Assembly (NCBI GenBank): GCA_965153455.1
Contig: OZ234500.1
Coordinates: 8,308,001 to 8,372,000 of the forward strand
DNA from: Sphagnum compactum
Lineage: Eukaryota; Bryophyta; Sphagnopsida; Sphagnales
Direction: 5' to 3'
DNA: 64,000 nt
The notes under the pieces were generated by a model, which saw only the letters and a program-made list of their open reading frames with translations, had not been told where the DNA came from and ran no database searches. Shown here one piece after another: positions 35,701-46,145 of this stretch. Numbering within the stretch: position 1 is the first letter of the stretch; every line of letters begins with the position of its first letter. The position numbers and the translations under genes are program-made.

Positions 35701-36600
35701 CTTACAGACTGACCCACAGTGACCTGAATATATGGACTTGCTGCATCACTGCAAAACAGCATCTCATACTTTATGAGTCTATGCAAAAATTGTCAATTAT
35801 GACAGTAGAATGCATTGAGCAACAAATCTTTTTTACCACTAAACAACAAATGAAGAGCTACATGAGAGGGCTTAGCCTGATTATCAGCAACAGTATCTTG
35901 AACTCTTTTAACCACTGTGGACCCGGTCCTCAACAAGAGCCTCAACAAGATATTCTGATTGATTTTCATTAACATCTTGCTTGTAGACAAAATGAGATCC
36001 TCCCCAGAGTAATAACAACATTGCAAACGCACAACCAACTGCAAAGAAGAAAAACTCATTTGCCTTTGAAAGACGATCACCAATAATCGCTACCAGAATC
36101 ACCGTCACAAGATTGCCTGCAGGATTTGGAGCACACAGTAAGCTCCACCAGGTCACTGAACAATCACTGTCGTCATAACATTGGACAACATATAGCATCT
36201 GACCTTGACATACCTACGCTGCATTCTACATCACTCATCCAGTTCACATTTTGTAATGCAGAGTAGTATAATAGGTAATTGCATGAAGTATATTGAAGTG
36301 TTCGAAAATACAATAAATGTGATTATGCTTATCTTCAACTAATTCCTTGAATTCTCAAAGTGCAACTTACCTGCTGCAACGGTAAAGAGCCAGGCAGCTT
36401 GGACAACGGATTTCATGGAGTCTGGGGCCTGAGAGTATGCAAATTCCAGGCCTGTAATGCTGAACAAAATCTCACCAGCTGTTATTGCCATTATTTGAGG
36501 AATCTGCCATAACATGCTCAAGGTAGTTGCACCAGCCTGGTCCATGGCAATCTGTAAGAGGCCAGACAGAAGGAATGCCAGGGCACTCAACGCCATGCCT
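32152..36600. repeat. Arm A of a large inverted duplication
   Basis: This arm is the reverse complement, with divergence, of 39165-43671. It runs from ligase intron 31 through exons 32-33, the spacer and the last two transporter exons. Sampled non-coding parts look roughly 85% identical; the last ligase exon differs at 4 of 121 positions. The outer limit is sharp: similarity starts at CAACACCTTGG (32152). The first 100 bp of the transporter coding region (about 38300-38404) also has a counterpart at 39085-39165, so the original duplication was longer and the copy later lost about 1.7 kb. Confidence 0.9.
32783..35907. other. Spacer between ligase and transporter genes
   Basis: The two genes converge here, so both 3'-UTRs should lie inside. 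No ORF shows a recognisable domain; all are under 110 codons and none is preserved as a frame in the inverted copy. The whole stretch belongs to arm A of the inverted duplication, and sequence similarity with arm B is spread evenly, as expected for non-coding DNA. Confidence 0.6.
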
Positions 36601-38404
36601 GCTACCATCCTCGGAACTGGACGTAACGGGACCTGATGCTTCTCCAGAAGTGGGTATATGATTTGATCAAAGAGTGGAATCATTGCCAGAATTAGAACTG
36701 GATTCAGGGCCTGCACAACCATAGGAACAAATTTCTCTCAGTTTGCAGAAAAATGCACATGAACAGGTTCCTGAACTGAGGGATTTGTTTTCCACCAGCG
36801 AGCTCATGGACACATGCCTTTCAAAGCATCCGAAATGCATGCTGGATCTAAACATCTAGGACATGGATGATGCAGATGTCCTTTGGACCATTGAAACGAT
36901 ATGGAGTCTACAATGAAGTGGTCAGAATGGTCACCTGCATTTGATCAGGTTCAATCACAACATTGAACAGCCATGGAACATGACCATCTAACTTGCTTGC
37001 CTGGAAGACCCACTTGGAAGACTGTTGATCAAATAAGGACCAAAATAGTGGTGTTGGCAGTAACAGAATAAGGACCCGGAAAAGAGCCTTCACATCCTCA
37101 ACAACAGTAGGGTTATGCTTTAATTTCGAACTGTCCAGCCAATGAGAACCTTGACCAGCCCTGCCCCTCAATCTTATTGCATCCACTACCACTGCTCCCA
37201 CTTCACCAAACACATTCCCCTCAGGAGGCCGGTCAATGTAAGAGCGACGACCACTCCAAAATATCAAGAGAGCACACATCATAAGTGCTGCTGGCACTGC
37301 AAATGCAACTGAATATGAAACATCTGTCCGCAGAACCGGTGTCAAAAGAGTTGATATCAATGACCCTGCATTCACAGCAAAATAGTACATGGAGAAGAAC
37401 TGGCGATGGAGACGATCCTTTGCGGGGCTGTCAGGAAGAGTGAACTGAATTTGATCTCCACCAAAAGCTGACACACAGGGCTTAATGCCCCCGGTTCCTA
37501 GGGCAATTAGAGCCAGTGCTAAGGCTGTAGACCAGAACAAAGTTGACTTTGTACTAGGGCTTGGTTTAGGTGCAGCAGCCAAAGCCATGACCCAATTCCC
37601 AATACAGTAAACAATTGATAGATAGAGAATTGTTCGATACTTGCCCTGCAAACTCAAAAGTCTGCATTAATTTAGAAGAGTTTGCTCTACAACTTACAAC
37701 TCTTGTCACCCATCAAATCACTAGCTGCAACTCCTAAGATCCTGCACCATAGACCTAGCAGACATGCAATTAAATTAGCTCTATAACTCCCAAAGAACAA
37801 AGACACCAAGAGGGGGAAAAACCCCAAAAAAGAACCCACTAAGAAAAGAGGAAGGGAAGAGAGAAACAACAGAGAAAACATGGTAAGAGCACCATCTTTA
37901 GAGGACAGACAAGACCAAAAGTGCAATTGTGAATAATAGCCACCGTGTCTTGCATGTTCAACGACCATCAACAGCAACACATATGGAAGGCAGTTGTCCC
38001 ATAACACTGCCACTAATAGTTACTAAGGCAATATAAAGGGAGAGAAAACATACCCATTTACAGTCACTAAGGAATGCCCCAAGAAGGGGTGTGGCATAAC
38101 ATGCCACGATGAAAAGATGCACCAACTCCGTGGATTCATTTTCACTCAGCCGCAAATGTTCCAGCAAATAAAGTGCCAGAATTGTTTTCATACCATAGTA
38201 TGAAAACCGCTCACAAAACTCATTCCAAATCAAGTACTTGATGCTGCCAGGAAATGCATTAAAATACTCCATGTATTTCGACCCACGGACAACAACATGA
38301 TCATCATCCACTTTGCCTTCTTCCAACAAGGGTGCTGCCAATTCCCCACTCCGGGCATCTGTTTGGATGATGCTGGAATTCCCCATCATATCATCACCAG
38401 GCAT
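35908..38404 (-). CDS. Proton-coupled oligopeptide transporter, PEPT/SLC15-like, 4 exons
   Basis: Predicted 536-aa POT-family carrier moving di- and tripeptides with protons across a membrane. Exons on the minus strand: 38404-38054, 37645-36935, 36710-36371, 36116-35908; all introns are GT-AG and frames join. Visible motifs: NEFCERFSYYGM in helix 1 (the ExxER proton/substrate motif), ALGTGGIKPCVSAFGGDQ, the PTR signature around FFSMYYFAVNAGSL, and GLEFAYSQAPDSMKS in the C-terminal half. These wordings match animal PEPT1/PEPT2 far better than typical plant NPF proteins. The large extracellular domain between helices 9 and 10 of animal PEPTs is absent, so the length is near the bare 12-helix core. 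An alternative start is the ATG at 38386 (MGNSS). Substrate is inferred from the family only. Confidence 0.88.
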
Positions 38405-39084
38405 TTCTTGGAAACCCTTGTTTGGTGCTCAGCTAACCACGGAATGGATTTGGGGCTCTCTGCTACTCCTGTCTGCTTCACTGACGACCTAAAACCTGCC
38501 ACGACATGAAACAGAAGTACATACAAAAAGATCAAAAAATGTTGCTCCAAATCTCTTCGCTGCATTTTGATATCTAAGTGGGTCCAAAGAAACAATTGTT
38601 GCATGTCCCAACTTAGTCCTTACGTAATCCAGTTGCATACGCGATCTCAGGTTGTACTTTCGCAAGTGAAGATGTAGAATATTGAGAAAACAACACACAC
38701 CCAAGGGAAAAAAAAACGAAAACAAAAAGCATGTGGAGGACTTACCAGAGAGAAACGAAGAAAAACAAATCCCTGCATATAAATTCCGTTGTCCACTGCA
38801 ACAATCTTACGAGCACATGTTCAAGCAACAATTCCTTGCGATGCAGAACTCCCGATCCATTGCAATAATTGCTTCGCGATGCCCAAAAGATTGCTTGAAG
38901 GAAGGGATCAGCGCCGGTAACGTGGAGTGTAGAAGCCGGAAGATTCTGAAAGAACAGAATCTCGTGGATTCCTAAACCCTAAATTACACGGTGCACTTTT
39001 CTTCTCTGCGTTTGAAAACCAAGACACCCCGCTGCCCACATTCATCCTTCTTGAGATTTTCATCCCTTGGAACCCCTCCCCCCC
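38405..39084 (-). promoter_or_regulatory. Transporter leader and upstream region, with a probable 5'-UTR intron
   Basis: On the minus strand a strong donor (CTCTG|GTAAGTCC, intron from 38745) and an acceptor (GTGGCAG, intron end 38496) frame a ~250-bp 5'-UTR intron ahead of the ATG at 38404. Further upstream, near 38971-38980, is a telo-box (AAACCCTAA on the plus strand). This interval is also the centre of the inverted duplication; it has no counterpart in the arms. No gene is seen in it. Confidence 0.5.
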
Positions 39085-39090
39085 TGATAT

Positions 39091-39965
39091 ATGGGGAATT
39101 CCAGCATCATCCAAACAGATGCTCAGAATGGGGATTGGCAGCACCCTTGTTGGAAGAATGCAAGTGTGGTATTGAGTACCTTGGCATTCCTTCTGTCTGG
39201 CCTCCTACAGATTGCCATGGACCAGGCTGGTGCAACTACCCTAAACATGTCATGGCAGATTCCTCAAATAATGGCAATAACAGCTGGTGAGATTTTGTTC
39301 AGCAGTACAGGCCTGGAATTTGCATACTCTCAGGCCCCAGACTCCATGAAATCCATTGTCCAAGCTGCCTGGCTCTTTACCACGGCAGCAGGTAAGTTGC
39401 ACTTTGAGAATGCAGAGAATTAGTTGAAGATAAGCATAATCACATTTATTGTCTTTTCGAACACTAGAATATACTCCATGCAATCAACTACTATATTACT
39501 CTGCATTACAACATGTGAACTGGATGAATGATGTAGAATGCGGTGTAGGTATGTCAAGGTCAGATGCTATATGTTGTCCAATGTTATGATGACATTGATT
39601 GTTCAGTGATATGGTGGCACTTACTTCGTGCTCAAAATGCTGCAGGCAATCTTGTGACAGTGATTCTGGTGGCAATTATCGGTGATCATCTTTCAAAGGC
39701 GAATGAGTTTTTCTTCTTTGCAGTTGGTTTTGTGTTTGCAATGTTGTTATTACTCTGGGGAGGATCTCATTTTGTCTACAAGCAAGATGTTAATGGAAAT
39801 CAATCAGAATATCTTTTTGAGGCTCTTGTTGAGGACCGGGTCCACAGTAGTTTAAGAGTTCAAGATACTGTTGCTGATAATCAGGCTAAGCCCTCTCATG
39901 TAGCTCTTCACTTGTTGTTTAGTGGTAAAAAAAAATTTGTTGCTCAATGCATTCTATTGTCATAA
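39091..39965 (+). pseudogene. Truncated inverted copy of the PEPT-like transporter
   Basis: The copy starts with GNSSIIQTDA as in the parent. After a one-base deletion it runs a few codons in another frame and jumps to parent exon 3 at LAFLLSGLLQIAMDQAGA, so about 1.7 kb including the helix-1 motif and PTR signature is missing. The donor at 39391/39392 and an acceptor before 39646 are kept, and exon 4 reads GNLVTVILVAIIGD onward. The parent stop codon is altered, so the frame runs on to about 39965. A short protein with only the last few helices could in principle be made, but transport function is not expected. Confidence 0.8.
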
Positions 39966-42934
39966 TTGACAACTTTTCCAAAGACTCATAAAGTATGAGA
40001 TGCTGTTTTGCAGTGATGCAGCAGGTCTATATATTCAGGTCACTGGGGTTCAGTTTGTAAGTTTGGGACTTCAGTATATTTGTGTCTGTATCTCAGATTT
40101 CTGGTTTTTGTAGTTTCATCAATCTACATCATGTAGAACATTGCACCTGACTGTCATCTTACTAAGACAAAAATTCGTAAAGTGGAGTACTCTGGCTGAG
40201 TCTTGGGTATATAATGTTCCAGTAGCTCCAACTTAATCTGGTTAGGTTGAATCTGTAGAGAGTCAGAGGACTTAAAGCCTCTTGAATGGTCTTCTGGGCA
40301 TTTGTAAAAGGTTACAATAATGTTTCTATGATCACAAAACAAATTGGTGAATTTATATAGGGGTGCCCTTGAGAATTTGTTTCTGATGTTGGCTGTTGAA
40401 ATCAAGGTTGTGTCAGTTATTTGATATCACACTATAGGAATACAACAAGAAATGATCAAGGTTTCAAATTTCACCCTGATCTAGAAAAGGAGGGGAGTTT
40501 GCACAAAAAAAACTCAGCCGGAGAACAAGGTGTGTCACAAGCATTCTTTTAGACTGTTCAATTTGGCAGTGATTTATGGTGGTTTTTCACCCTCATGGGA
40601 CAACAACAATTGATGTGATCTTGCTGTTCACAGGGAGAAGGATTCAGGTACACAAAGAGGATAACTGCAACTCTTGCAAATGGTACAATAGGCTTCGCAA
40701 AAGAATCTCAGTTGGATCTGTGATCTGTCTGGGGGCACTCATTGCAATGTGTTTATCATGACCTTTTATCCTTTTTGGAACTTCCACTTGAGAGTGCAAT
40801 GCATGTCAACATGGTACTTGTCTTTGTGACCACTTCACACTCATGAAAGGGAACACCCAGTTCTCAAAGAGACCAACAACAGAACTGGCATCCTGCTACA
40901 TATTGAATTTGAAAATTTAGAAAATGATGCCTCACAAGGTCATTTGCAAGGAAAATTCAATAATATTTCCGCCACTGATCTGGAGAATATTCAAGACAAT
41001 GATGAGGTGCTGAAACAGAATCAGTGAAAACAAAATTTGTGCCTCCACTTTTCCTTCAATAGCACCTTAAACAAACTGATCCTTCTACCATGCATGGAAC
41101 CCATCATTCTCAGCAAGTATTAAGAAAGCTTATCAGTGTTAACTATCATATAACAAGATTAATCCACACATTGCAGTTGATTTCATGCAACCCAATAATG
41201 AACTCTTACAGGAATCTTCAGAATTCATAGGGAAGTCACACTGAACTTGAAATACTACAGAGAGTCCACATGTGAAGATTTCAGGATTGTAGTCACTACT
41301 TGCATGCACTATGGTGCGTTGTGGGCTGTTCCATCTCAGGATCTGTCATGTTTTCAGATGCAAAATTGAACTGGGTGAATACTTGTCACAAGAAAGGTCC
41401 TATGTAGTAAAAACCCAAGGAAGTTTACAGGTGCTAATAAACCCCTCCTCCCCCAAGCACCAAGGGGCAACCTTTCTCCTACCTGAAGGACAAATATTCC
41501 TTGCTATCTATGTATATTCTTAGAAAGACAAAGAATTAGTCATAAAAGGAAAAGGTACCAGATGACTGTCACATAGCATAAGATGCCTTGGTACCTCAGG
41601 TAACAACAGCAAAAGAATGGCAGGTCTTTGCATACACAGCACGTATATAGCATGTAACCAAAATAATTGCAAAGCACCCTTGGGTGAAAAATAGTCTTGG
41701 GATGGGTGACCTTTCCAGATAATCATGCTGCAATAACACATTAGAGCTCACCACTGAAAGAGTATCATAACCCTTGATACCAATACCAGAGATTGTATCA
41801 TACTAATCAACCTATTGCTTGCATGATAGCGCAAATACTGTTTGCAAGTACTTCTTGTTGCATGTTACATATTGAGATACAATTTGTGGAACTTTTGCTG
41901 TTAGAGGATATGCACTACAATATGTTGCAATTAGATCCATTTTGTGCAAGTTATTTGGGCCTTCCAAGTTTTCTGTCATCATGAGTCTCAAGCCATATTT
42001 TCAGTTAATAATAAGAGATCACTTGATGAGACCAGTCAAAGCTAACCTTAGTCCAATGCTAATTTTGTGGTTCAAGCGGCCACTGTGCAGGTTGGTGCTC
42101 ATGTCATGCTTCAGACCTAGAGTTTTGGTAATACTGTCCAAAGGGAGAATTCTCTCCTTCTGTAACTGTAGCCTGTGGACATTTGGAAACACCCACCCAA
42201 AAAGGCCAAAACAAGTTTCAATTGTGTTGCAAAACAGTTTCCCTTGAAGGGCCATTGTTGATTAATTGCACAGCCAAGTGTAGCACATGGGTGTGAGGTG
42301 TCTATAGAACAAAACCATGTAAATTAATATAACACATTGTGATCAATATGAGAGAGAGATGAAGTCCAGCCACATATATTTATTCATCACTGCTTATGTG
42401 CATTGATTGTGGGTGAGACTGCAATAGCAACCTCAGAATAATTGTCGTGTAAACTCTCCATCATCTTTGACAGTGAAGTCATCCACACTGCAAGTCTACA
42501 TAGGACAGAGATCTGTATATGCAATCGATTGGCGAAGAAGACCCAGAATTAACATAAATCCAGGAGGCAAGATTGCTGTAAACCAATCCAGGAAGTTTAT
42601 TCACATAGAAAAGATCATCATGGAAAACTAGGCTTTCTTTCTTTCACAGACATACAACATAGCTGAAACCTGTGGCACATATAAGAATAGTGGAATCTTC
42701 ATAATTGAACACATATCACTATTTCTAGACATAGGTAGTGTAGCTGAAACTTAAAAGAGATTTACCAACACCTTCACATGGATAATCCATATTTATTGCT
42801 TGCTGATGCAACATCCTGATTCAACCTGGTGCACCTCCAGCAAAGCAGACAATTTTGAAGCCCTCACAGAGTGAAAAGGGCCATTCACACAATCATCACA
42901 AATCAGCATGGAGAGGATGTGAATGAAAGTTTGT

Positions 42935-43671
42935 CTACTGTAGTCCAAACCCAGTTGAGTTTGCTATGGCAAGTTTTAACCGATTTTCAAGTTTTGACTT
43001 GTTGCTGTAATCAGGCAGCATAAGTACATTGAAGCATGTGTGGGCCATTGGCAATCTACACAAATTCCACACATAGCCAACCACTCATGTAAGAGGAGAG
43101 AATCTGAGACCATTTGTTACTCCCAAGAAAAGACCCCTTTCAAGACCGGCAATGCTGCAGGATGACTTCCTGGCAATTTTTGGGAGCCACCAAAGCATTG
43201 ATACGCACTCCTGCAGGATAGGACACAACAACTTGGAGATCGAGTTTTCCTGACATCCAGAAGTCAAAACTTGACCAGTTCCCAGAAAGAGAAGGCATCC
43301 ACCGGAACTGCAAGAGCAGTACATATGTTCTCTACAAAACTTAACCACAATGTACCTGTCTGTATGTATCTTCACCAGTGCGTAGAATCATAAATCTGAG
43401 TGTAGCAAAAGCCCTACTACAGGAGCCCAGTTGTTTCCAGTGGTGAAAAATAGCAGTTGCTTTCGCTCCTCAGCATTCATGGCTCTGACCTCCAAAATTC
43501 ATGATGAAAAAGTTAGTTCTAACTTCTTCGAGAAATGCACGGTGCTCCACAACTCCCTGAAATTAGATTTGCATGAGGAAACTAGGAAAATGGAGGCTCA
43601 AGGATTCACATGCTTCTGCATTCATCAAGCCTGCGGCAATGAGCTTGATGATCATGAATACCAAGGTGTTG
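42935..43671 (-). pseudogene. Inverted copy of the last two HECT exons
   Basis: Reverse-complement copies of ligase exon 33 (42935-43055, same 121-bp length, frame open, catalytic HTCFN retained) and exon 32 (about 43365-43490). The exon 32 copy has a two-base T insertion that shifts the frame, and its acceptor reads GGAG instead of GCAG. No upstream exons are present, so it is a non-functional 3' fragment. Confidence 0.85.
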
Positions 43672-44092
43672 CGGAGGGAATCGGACGGTCGTGAGGTCGC
43701 TTGAAATATCAAGCGTTGGATTCAAAACCCTAAACCCTTGTCTGCCTCTCTTCCTCTTGTGGGCTCTGTACCCTAATCCAGAAGCGACACGTGTCAATTT
43801 TTAAGGGTACAGAGCCCTTGAGAGGAAGAAAAGGGCTGTGGAGGGAATCGGACGGTTATTAGGTCGCCTGAAATCTCAGGCGTTGGATCCAAACCCTAAA
43901 CCCTTGTCTTCCTCTCTTCGTGTCCTGGCCTCTGGACTTGGGATCCAGAATCGGCACGTGTCATTGTTTGGGCTGTGGAGAGAATCGGACGGTTATTAAA
44001 AAATCGCCTAATATCTCAAGCGTTGGATCCAAACCCTAAACCCTTGTCTGCCTCTCTTCCTCTCCTCGCCTCTCTGTACCCGCTGCCTGCGC
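43671..44092 (+). promoter_or_regulatory. Three repeated telo-box/stem-loop modules upstream of dyskerin
   Basis: Modules begin near 43671, 43836 and 43972. Each has GGA(G/A)(G/A)GAATCGGACGGT, an 18-bp inverted repeat starting TCGC and ending AGCG or GGCG, GTTGGAT(C/T)C, a telo-box (AAACCCTAAACCCTTG) and a CT-rich tail (CCTCTCTTC). Between modules lie CACGTGTC G-box-like motifs and TGGGCT words matching site II. Telo-box plus site II is a known arrangement in plant promoters of ribosomal and ribosome-biogenesis genes, which fits dyskerin. The 5' edge touches the inverted duplication. Confidence 0.75.
43750..43828. repeat. Inverted repeat enclosing a G-box in the dyskerin upstream region
   Basis: The left arm (43750-43775) and right arm (43801-43828) share GGGCTCTGTACCC and CTTCCTCT in inverse orientation, with a 25-bp centre containing ACACGTGT, itself palindromic. 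The arms would pair into a stem of about 24 bp with a few mismatches. Confidence 0.8.
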
Positions 44093-44363
44093 AGCCCCGC
44101 GCGCTATTGTGTGGGGGCTGGGGATTGTCGAGTTTTGCCGTAGACGTCTCTCTCTCTAGTGGAGTTGTTCCGGTGTTTCTAGATGCCTAATGTCTGCTCA
44201 GTAGCAGAGGCTGGAACTTCAAACTTTGGGGTTCTCAAGATCCATAGAATTGGAAGAGAAAGTGGGTTTTGTAGCTGAGTTTTAGGGGTTTTTTTTTTTT
44301 TTTTTTGCTTGTACCTGCTTTTGTTGTCGTTGTTGTCGTCGTCGTCCTTCGGGAGTTCCCCTG

Positions 44364-46145
44364 ATGGCAGCGTCGGAGAGCAAGAAAAAGAGGAAGGAGA
44401 AACGCAGGGAAGAAGGTGAAGAACTTGAAGAAGGGGATGGAGGACTAGTGGTGGTGGAACAGGCAGACGCAGATTATCTCATCAAGCCGCAGTCGACGAC
44501 TCCCCCTCTGGACACCTCCAAATGGCCAATCCTTCTCAAGAATTACGACAAGCTGAACGTGAGGACGGGGCATTACACTCCATTGCCGACGGGTCACACT
44601 CCACTCAAGAGACCATTGTTTGATTACGTGAGATATGGAGTCATCAACCTCGACAAGCCTGCCAATCCATCTTCTCATGAAGTCGTGGCATGGATTCGTA
44701 GAATGTTGAGAGTCGACAAGACCGGACACAGTGGAACTTTGGATCCCAAAGTGACGGGAAGTCTCATAGTTTGTGTAGATAGAGCTACCAGGCTTGTGAA
44801 AGCTCAACAAGGAGCTGGTAAGGAGTACGTGTGTGTTGCTAGACTACATTCTGCTGTTGAATCTGTAGCTAAAGTTGCGCAAGCGATTGAGACTCTGACT
44901 GGAGCTTTGTTTCAGAGACCCCCATTGATCTCTGCAGTGAAGAGACAGTTGCGTATTCGAACAATCTATGAAAGCAAGCTTTTGGAGTACGATGCGGAGC
45001 GGCATTTGGTGGTGTTCTGGGTTTCTTGTGAGGCAGGTACCTACATTCGGACTCTGTGTGTACATTTGGGTCTGCTCTTAGGAGTGGGTGGACACATGCA
45101 GGAGCTAAGGAGAGTGAGATCAGGCATTTTGGGTGAGAAAGATAACCTTGTGACAATGCATGATGTGCTTGATGCACAGTGGTTGTATGATAACCACAAG
45201 GATGAGAGCTACTTGCGAAGAGTGATCATGCCCTTGGAGGTGCTTCTTACCAGCTACAAGCGGTGTGTTGTGAAAGACAGTGCCGTAAATGCAATTTGCT
45301 ATGGTGCCAAGCTTATGATACCTGGTCTACTGCGGTATGAACAAGGCATTGAAGTTGGGGAGGAGATTGTGTTGATGACAACCAAAGGAGAAGCCATTGC
45401 TCTTGGCATTGCACAGATGACCACTGCGGTCATGGCTACTTGTGACCATGGTGTGGTGGCTAAGGTGAAGAGAGTGGTGATGGAAAGAGACACGTACCCC
45501 AGGAAGTGGGGTCTAGGTCCTCGTGCAACAACCAAGAAGAAGATGATCAATGATGGGTTGCTTGATAAGCATGGAAAACCTAATGAGAAAACACCTGCAG
45601 AGTGGCTCAGAGTTCCAAACCTTGATGGGCCCACGGCTGCTGCTGCTCCTCCGACTACTAAGGAGAAGACTGAAGATACTGACAAGGTACAAGCTGAGGA
45701 GACAGCAGATGCCAGTGCAGTAGTAGGCAAGAAGCGGTCAAAGGAGAGTCCTGTACAAGCATCAACACCTGAAGGTGCACCCAAGAAAAAGAAGAGCAAA
45801 GTTGAGGAGGCAGAGACACCCAATGGAGAGACAGAGAGTCAGAAGAAGAAGAAAAAGAAAAAGAAAGAAGACTTGGAGATGGTGAACACTCCTGAGGTGG
45901 TACCTGCCAGTGCCAACAATGAAGAAACACCAAATGGGGAGACAAAGAGTGAAAAGAAGAAGAAGAAGGACAAGAAGGAGAAAAGCAAAGAGGATGCAGA
46001 CATGATGGACACTGCAGAGTTACCTGCTAGTGCTGAGAAGAGTGACAAGAAGAAGAAGAAGAAGAAGGAGAAAAGCAAAGAGGATGCTGAGGACACTGCA
46101 GAGTTGCATGTCAGTGCTGAGAAGAGTGAGAAGAAAAAGAAGTAG
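44364..46145 (+). CDS. CBF5: Dyskerin/CBF5, H/ACA snoRNP pseudouridine synthase
   Basis: 593-aa intronless gene for the catalytic subunit of H/ACA ribonucleoproteins, which convert uridine to pseudouridine in rRNA and snRNA and also support telomerase RNA in other eukaryotes; acts in nucleolus and Cajal bodies. The dyskerin-like N-terminal segment is at about 36-95 ([20 protein letters not shown]). The TruB catalytic domain follows, with [11 protein letters not shown] placing the catalytic Asp at 127, and [19 protein letters not shown] near 222. A PUA domain lies at about 297-371. The tail from about 430 is rich in Lys and Glu, with repeated KKKKK and EKSKEDA motifs, as in other nucleolar dyskerins. 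Length is slightly above plant relatives, mostly because of the tail. The ATG follows a poly-T and GTC-rich leader and is the first in frame. Confidence 0.96.
   Translation: MAASESKKKRKEKRREEGEELEEGDGGLVVVEQADADYLIKPQSTTPPLDTSKWPILLKNYDKLNVRTGHYTPLPTGHTPLKRPLFDYVRYGVINLDKPANPSSHEVVAWIRRMLRVDKTGHSGTLDPKVTGSLIVCVDRATRLVKAQQGAGKEYVCVARLHSAVESVAKVAQAIETLTGALFQRPPLISAVKRQLRIRTIYESKLLEYDAERHLVVFWVSCEAGTYIRTLCVHLGLLLGVGGHMQELRRVRSGILGEKDNLVTMHDVLDAQWLYDNHKDESYLRRVIMPLEVLLTSYKRCVVKDSAVNAICYGAKLMIPGLLRYEQGIEVGEEIVLMTTKGEAIALGIAQMTTAVMATCDHGVVAKVKRVVMERDTYPRKWGLGPRATTKKKMINDGLLDKHGKPNEKTPAEWLRVPNLDGPTAAAAPPTTKEKTEDTDKVQAEETADASAVVGKKRSKESPVQASTPEGAPKKKKSKVEEAETPNGETESQKKKKKKKKEDLEMVNTPEVVPASANNEETPNGETKSEKKKKKDKKEKSKEDADMMDTAELPASAEKSDKKKKKKKEKSKEDAEDTAELHVSAEKSEKKKK
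45840..46145 (+). repeat. Lys/Glu-rich coding repeats at the dyskerin C-terminus
   Basis: Imperfect tandem units of roughly 90-110 bp encode K-rich runs followed by (E)KSKEDA, then D-TAEL-ASAEKS. AAG-rich purine tracts dominate the coding strand. The last two units, near 45955-46060 and 46045-46140, are most alike. Confidence 0.75.

Larger units (their letters stand above)
39085..43671. repeat. Arm B of the large inverted duplication
   Basis: This is the inverted, rearranged copy of 32152-36600 plus about 38300-38404. From left to right it holds a deleted transporter copy, the convergent spacer, and ligase exons 33 and 32 in reverse. The right limit at 43671 abuts the first of the three repeats upstream of dyskerin. 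Scattered base changes and small indels show it is an old duplication rather than an assembly echo. No independent gene is recognised in it. Confidence 0.9.

Noticed and set aside
38997-39084. Arm B extending across the transporter promoter
   Set aside because: I could not align this flank with the sequence upstream of 38404 beyond a few bases.
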